From NCBI GenBank assembly GCA_947168525.1, contig CAMVMG010000013.1:1-53691 (forward strand): a stretch of DNA of 53,691 bases. The letters are read 5' to 3'. Below the pieces are notes generated by a model, which was not told the origin of the DNA, searched no databases, and saw nothing but the letters and a program-made list of their open reading frames with translations. The number at the start of each line of letters is the position of its first letter. Position 1 is the first letter of the stretch. Origin of the DNA: an uncultured Bacteroidales bacterium (GTDB lineage Bacteria > Bacteroidota > Bacteroidia > Bacteroidales > UBA932). The translations under genes were made by a program, and so were the position numbers. This document shows, piece after piece, positions 45,997 to 53,691 of the stretch.

Positions 45997-47358
45997 ATGA
46001 GTAAAGCATTTCTAGCAACGTCAGCGGCGGCATTGCTGTTTGCCGCCAGTCTCTCTGCCCAGAATCCCATTATCAAGGGGCAGTACACGGCCGACCCTAC
46101 CGCCCGTGTGTTTGACGGAAAAGTCTGGCTCTTTCCCTCGCACGACATCATCAGCCCGGTAGAGCCGGAGCGCAGGTGGTTCTGCATGGAAGACTACCAC
46201 GTCTTCTCCTCCGAAGACCTCATGAACTGGACGGACCACGGCGTCATCGTCACCCAGAACAAAGTGCCCTGGGTAAGGCCGGACTCCTATTCGATGTGGG
46301 CGCCCGACTGCGTCGAGAAGGACGGCAAGTACTATTTCTATTTCCCGTCCGCTCCCAAGGCAGGTGGCGGCTTTGCGGTGGGCGTAGCCATCGCAGACCG
46401 TCCCGAGGGACCGTACATTCCCGAGCCGGAGCCCATCAAGGGCATCAACGGCATCGACCCCTGCGTGTTGCAGGCCTCGGACGGCAATGCCTACATCTTC
46501 TGGGGCAACGGCCGCTGCGCCAAGCTCAAGCCCAACATGAAGGAACTCGCCGACGACAACCCCAGGACCACCGTCAAGTGGGGCGAGCGCGAGTTCGAGA
46601 TGGTGGGCGTCAACTGCCTCGAAGGCCTGCCCAACCGCCAGGCCGAGGGCCCCTTCGCCTTCGAATACAACGGCAACTACTACCTCACCTATCCGTATGT
46701 GCGGGAGAACACCGAAGTGCTCGCCTATGCCATGAGCAAGAACCCGATGGGCCCGTACGAATACAAGGGAACCGTCATGGAGAGGTCCGTGAACGAGTGC
46801 TGGACCAACCATCACTCCATCGTCCAGTACAAGGGGGAATGGTACCTGTTCTACCACCACAACGACTACTCGCCGGATTTTGACAAGAACCGCTCCGTAC
46901 GCATCGACAAAGTACGTTTCAACCCGGACGGATCCATCGAGCAGGTCATTCCCACCTTCCGTGGCGTGGGCGTTACGCCGGCCTCGGAAAAAGTGCAGCT
47001 GGACCGTTACAGCGCCATCTACCACGTGGCCACCGGCATCGACTTCCTGGATCCCGAAAAACCGTTCGACGGATGGTTCGTGACCCTGGGACGCAAGGGC
47101 GGCTGGGTACGCTACGACAGCATTGACTTCGGTGAAGCAGCCCCCGGCACCTTCACCATCCGCTACCGCGCAGCTAAGGGTGCCAAGGTGTCGCTCTGGC
47201 TCTCTGACGAGCAAACTCTGGGCTCCTACGAGCTTCCTGCAGCCCAGGACTGGAAAGAAATATCGCTGCCCATGGCCGAGGGAACCACCGGTATCAAGAA
47301 TTTAAAAGCTAAAGTGGAAGAGGGCGGTCTGGACATTGACTGGGTATCGTTCAAATAA
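45997..47358 (+). CDS. GH43 glycosidase with C-terminal CBM6-like domain
   Basis: 453 aa with a signal peptide ending near LSAQ. The five-bladed propeller contains the catalytic-base Asp33 in YTADPTARVF, APDCVEKDGKYYFYFPS, the pKa-modulating Asp in INGIDPCVLQ and the general-acid Glu in AEGPFAFEYNG. The C-terminal CBM6-like sandwich (about 335-453) has GGWVRYDSIDFG and GLDIDWVSFK. It is likely an arabinofuranosidase or xylosidase acting on side chains. It is in the susC/D operon with short spacing on both sides. Confidence 0.9.
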   Translation: MSKAFLATSAAALLFAASLSAQNPIIKGQYTADPTARVFDGKVWLFPSHDIISPVEPERRWFCMEDYHVFSSEDLMNWTDHGVIVTQNKVPWVRPDSYSMWAPDCVEKDGKYYFYFPSAPKAGGGFAVGVAIADRPEGPYIPEPEPIKGINGIDPCVLQASDGNAYIFWGNGRCAKLKPNMKELADDNPRTTVKWGEREFEMVGVNCLEGLPNRQAEGPFAFEYNGNYYLTYPYVRENTEVLAYAMSKNPMGPYEYKGTVMERSVNECWTNHHSIVQYKGEWYLFYHHNDYSPDFDKNRSVRIDKVRFNPDGSIEQVIPTFRGVGVTPASEKVQLDRYSAIYHVATGIDFLDPEKPFDGWFVTLGRKGGWVRYDSIDFGEAAPGTFTIRYRAAKGAKVSLWLSDEQTLGSYELPAAQDWKEISLPMAEGTTGIKNLKAKVEEGGLDIDWVSFK

Positions 47359-47369
47359 GCCTGATTCCC

Positions 47370-48377
47370 ATGAGAGCCTTCATTTTCCTATGCGTATCCA
47401 TCACGGCCGGCTTGTTCTCCGGCTGCGGGCCATCGCCCGAGTACACGTTTGTGAACGAGGGCAATCCGCTGCTCCGGGACAGGTACACCAGCCAGCCCGC
47501 GCCTCTGGTGGCAAGGGACGGAAAGCTGTACGTGTACTGCGGACATGACGAGCAGTACGACGACAAGCCTGGATACGAGGGAAAATACGGCTACAACATT
47601 ACCGAGTGGCTGTGCTACTCGACCGAGGACATGCAGAACTGGACCTCGCACGGCCCTGTCCTAAAGCCCGGCGACTTCGCGTGGGCCGTGGGAGAGGCCT
47701 GGGGTTCGCAGTGTGTGGAGGTGGATGGAAAGTACTACTTCTACGCCTCTGCGCAAAGCGGAGACCCGGAATACAAGGCCATCGGCGTAGCCGTAGGCGA
47801 CTCTCCTCTGGGTCCCTTCAAAGACGCGCTGGGACATCCCCTGATTACGGACGACATGACCCCCAACGGCCCCCGCGGCTGGTGGAACGACTTCGACCCC
47901 ACCGTGATGGTGGACGAGGACGGAACCCCTTGGATTTGCTGGGGCAATGGTACCTGCTTCCTGGCCCGGCTCAAGCCTAACATGATTGAGCTGGACGGTC
48001 CCATCGTCACGCTCCCCCTGGACAGATACGTAGAAGGCCCCTGGCTGTACAAGCGCGGCATGACCTACTACATCGTGTATGTGTCCATGGGGCCCGGTCG
48101 GGAAACGCTCTCCTACGCCACGGCCTCCAGCCTGGCAGGTCCCTGGGAAAGCAGGGGTGAGTTCTCCGGCATGGCCCGGGACAGTTTCACCATCCACCCC
48201 GGCGTGGTGGAGTACAAGGGCCACAGCTATCTCTTCTATCACAACGCCAGCCTGTCCCTGAGCGGATACGGCCCGGGCAACGGCCGGCGCAGCGTGTGCG
48301 TGGAAGAACTGTCCTATGACCCGGATGGAAGCATCCGATATGTGGAACAAACAGAAAAAGGTATAAGTATACTATGA
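47370..48377 (+). CDS. GH43-family lipoprotein lacking the usual base Asp
   Basis: 335 aa with lipobox FSGC (Cys19), so it is membrane-anchored. The GH43 propeller is complete by length and blocks: KLYVYCGHDEQYDD, WGSQCVEVDGKYYFYASAQS, the pKa Asp in NDFDPTVMVDED and the acid Glu in VEGPWLYKRG. But the strand that should carry the base, normally ADP, reads TSQPAPLV, with Gln42 in place of Asp. Unless another residue takes over, it should be a poor hydrolase and may be a binding protein. It starts 12 bases after the first GH43 gene and overlaps the next gene by ATGA. Confidence 0.87.
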   Translation: MRAFIFLCVSITAGLFSGCGPSPEYTFVNEGNPLLRDRYTSQPAPLVARDGKLYVYCGHDEQYDDKPGYEGKYGYNITEWLCYSTEDMQNWTSHGPVLKPGDFAWAVGEAWGSQCVEVDGKYYFYASAQSGDPEYKAIGVAVGDSPLGPFKDALGHPLITDDMTPNGPRGWWNDFDPTVMVDEDGTPWICWGNGTCFLARLKPNMIELDGPIVTLPLDRYVEGPWLYKRGMTYYIVYVSMGPGRETLSYATASSLAGPWESRGEFSGMARDSFTIHPGVVEYKGHSYLFYHNASLSLSGYGPGNGRRSVCVEELSYDPDGSIRYVEQTEKGISIL

Positions 48378-49078
48378 CAAAAAGACTCATTCTTCTCGCA
48401 GCCCTGTGCTGCCTGGTCTTCTCGCCGGCCGACGCCGCCAAGAAGAAAGCGGGCGTGGTGGAATCCCACCCGGCCCTGGCCCCTTATTTCAGCGATCCGG
48501 CCCCTGGCCCTGTGGCTCCCCGCAGCGACGGTTTCATCCAGCGCTGGACGCTGCTGGAGCCCATCCTCAAACCCAACCGGAGCAATACCGTGTTTGTGGA
48601 CAGCTATGTACGCGAGAACCTGTACACCGAGATGTTCCCGGGCCAGTTTACCTGCCTTCCCAAAGAGGGCGACAAGGTGAAAGTGGAGGGCAACACCCTG
48701 TACTGGCACGCCCTGGACAGCAAACTGTACAACGTGAAGCTGTACCGCTATGCCACCGGCCTTGAAAAAGAGCGTTATGGCCTTATCTTCTGGGCTGTGA
48801 CAGAGATCGACTGTCCCGAAGACCTGGTGAGCGTACGCCTGTATGCCGGCTCCAACTCCGCCTCCATCTGGTGGGTGGACGGGCAGGAAGTGCTGTTGCT
48901 GTCCAACGACCGCCGCATGGTGGCCGACGACGGTGCATCGGCCCGCCTGAACCTGGCCAAGGGCAAGCACACCATCCGCGTGGCCGTGATCAACGGTCCC
49001 GGCATGAGCGATTTTTGCGTACGCTTCAAGGACGAATCCGGAAAGCCTGTTACCAATTTTACCATCCTGAACCGATAG
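48374..49078 (+). CDS. Secreted protein of unknown function in the glycan operon
   Basis: 234 aa with a signal peptide (MTKRLILLAALCCLVFSPADA), no lipobox in the usual place and no other membrane segment. The mature part is beta-rich; the C-terminal half has SVRLYAGSNSASIWWVDGQE, then ARLNLAKGKHTIRVAVINGPG, the look of a galactose-binding/PA14-like jelly roll that presents a sugar-binding face. I do not recognise a family. It overlaps the preceding GH43 gene by ATGA and lies four bases before the next, so it is translated with them. A non-catalytic helper or binding role is inferred only. Confidence 0.8.
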   Translation: MTKRLILLAALCCLVFSPADAAKKKAGVVESHPALAPYFSDPAPGPVAPRSDGFIQRWTLLEPILKPNRSNTVFVDSYVRENLYTEMFPGQFTCLPKEGDKVKVEGNTLYWHALDSKLYNVKLYRYATGLEKERYGLIFWAVTEIDCPEDLVSVRLYAGSNSASIWWVDGQEVLLLSNDRRMVADDGASARLNLAKGKHTIRVAVINGPGMSDFCVRFKDESGKPVTNFTILNR

Positions 49079-49082
49079 AGAT

Positions 49083-52788
<3,706 letters not shown>

Positions 52789-52846
52789 AACACGTAAGGG
52801 TATTCTTGTAAAATGCTAGCAATGAGATTGTTACACAAAAACACAC

Positions 52847-53691
52847 TTATTCCTGGCTACGGCGCCAGGCGAAGTAGCCGTCCAGCACCTGCATCGCGGC
52901 CTCCGAGGGCACGGGAGCAGCGTGGCAGCCATCGCCCGTGAGCACCATGGTCTGGGGGGCGTCATTACGGAAACGGGGCCACTCGGGCAGACCATCGCCG
53001 TTGGGGTTGCCGGTTTTGGCGAAGTTGGTCCAATAGGCCATCATCCAGTCGGAGAGGGATTTGTCAGTCGGCTGCACCTCCTCCGGGTTGCCGAACACAT
53101 AAGCCACGTCCTGGCCGTGCGGGGAGCCCTGGCCGAAGCGCGGGGAATCGGCCGGATACTCCGGATGCTGGTCGAAGTAATAGAGCCACACTTTCCCCTT
53201 GCCCGTTTTCTCCTGCAGGCGGGCCCAGGTCCAGGTCTGCCAGCCGAAAGCGGCATCGCGGGTGAGGTCGCGGGCGGTCTTGCCCACCTTGCCGTCGGCC
53301 TCTACGGGATAAGCGGCCAGAAGCGCATCGGCATAATCCTCATAGCGGGCGCGAACCTGGTCCTGATGGCTTCCGCCGCCGAAGGCGAAGCCGAAGCTGA
53401 GGCCCTCATCTGAGTTGTAGCCGATGAGCACGTCCACGTCGTTGTACTGCCCGGCCTCGTAAAGCTTGTACTGGTCGTCCGGAATCACATAGCCGTCGGT
53501 GACGGGCCATCCGCCTGAACCGCCGAAACCGCCCATGACGGCTTTGGCATCGGCCGCACGCAGCTGCTCAAGCGTGTAATCTTCGCCGAAGGCGCCCCTT
53601 GCCCAGGCCTGGTTGGCCTGCTGGGCAACGGCGAGGGTCTGCATGTTCTCGCCGGGATAGGACTGGGGATTGGTGGGGCCGAAGGAGCCGC
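52847..53691 (-). CDS. Type-B carboxylesterase, C-terminal part (5' end off window)
   Basis: The minus-strand frame is open to the window edge, through GSFGPTNPQSYPGEN, so the ATG at 53644 is not the true start. About 280 residues remain. Blocks of the para-nitrobenzyl-esterase type are VDVLIGYNSDEGLSFGFAFG, with the region expected to carry the acidic residue, and GQGSPHGQDVAYVFGN with the catalytic His. The nucleophile Ser must be outside the window. It faces the CE1 operon tail to tail across 58 bases with no obvious terminator. Its location points to one more esterase for the same glycan. Confidence 0.87.
   Translation of the reverse strand, partial: GSFGPTNPQSYPGENMQTLAVAQQANQAWARGAFGEDYTLEQLRAADAKAVMGGFGGSGGWPVTDGYVIPDDQYKLYEAGQYNDVDVLIGYNSDEGLSFGFAFGGGSHQDQVRARYEDYADALLAAYPVEADGKVGKTARDLTRDAAFGWQTWTWARLQEKTGKGKVWLYYFDQHPEYPADSPRFGQGSPHGQDVAYVFGNPEEVQPTDKSLSDWMMAYWTNFAKTGNPNGDGLPEWPRFRNDAPQTMVLTGDGCHAAPVPSEAAMQVLDGYFAWRRSQE

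Overview
The window looks like a chromosomal segment of a GC-rich member of the Bacteroidales (gut or rumen type; the genus cannot be named from this alone). The reasons are a SusC/SusD pair with a hybrid two-component regulator, BACON and FISUMP domains in a surface lipoprotein, a NUDIX-type (AraR-like) regulator heading the arabinose operon, and repeated upstream matches to the Bacteroidetes -7 promoter element TAnnTTTG.

Region 1 (1-6480) is accessory DNA with lower GC and many relics. It holds the 3' end of an mcrC restriction gene, the broken start of an IS256-type transposase, and a large lipoprotein (BACON x3, Big_2, vWA-like, FISUMP, Big_2, FISUMP). The last 180 bases of that lipoprotein look like the variable repeat of a diversity-generating retroelement, followed directly by a strong cruciform. 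Next come a frame-shifted DinJ/RelB-type antitoxin and a 405-bp inverted-repeat element with nested palindromes, flanked by 18-bp direct repeats. The region ends at a tRNA-Val(UAC) gene. No reverse transcriptase or template repeat was found here.

Region 2 (6534-24275) is mostly housekeeping: a giant alpha-2-macroglobulin-like protein, folC with an in-frame 21-bp repeat insertion, a 52-bp triplicated intergenic repeat, an AIR-synthase-like protein paired with a PIN-PhoH ATPase, pyruvate phosphate dikinase, a ROK sugar kinase with an FHS/MFS sugar permease, and an acyltransferase/GT8 pair divergent from a membrane-bound LytTR regulator across a symmetric four-site operator-like region.

Region 3 (24277-30960) is a tight five-gene L-arabinose operon on the minus strand: NUDIX regulator, SSS symporter, araD, araA, FGGY kinase. 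A perfect 10-bp palindrome lies upstream of its putative promoter.

Region 4 (30990-53691) is a polysaccharide utilisation locus. It holds GH97 and GH9 enzymes, a hybrid two-component sensor/regulator, SusC, SusD, a SASA-type esterase, three GH43 proteins (one lacking the expected catalytic-base Asp), an unrecognised secreted 234-aa protein, two tandem CE1-type esterases and a truncated type-B carboxylesterase. The esterase-rich content, the GH43 enzymes and the neighbouring arabinose operon suggest an acylated, arabinose-containing plant polysaccharide such as decorated arabinoxylan, but no endo-xylanase is visible, so the substrate is inference. The likely flow is: SusC/D and surface enzymes bind and deacylate the polymer, GH43/GH97/GH9 enzymes trim it, the hybrid regulator senses oligosaccharides, and released arabinose enters through the symporter and goes through araA, the kinase and araD to xylulose-5-phosphate.
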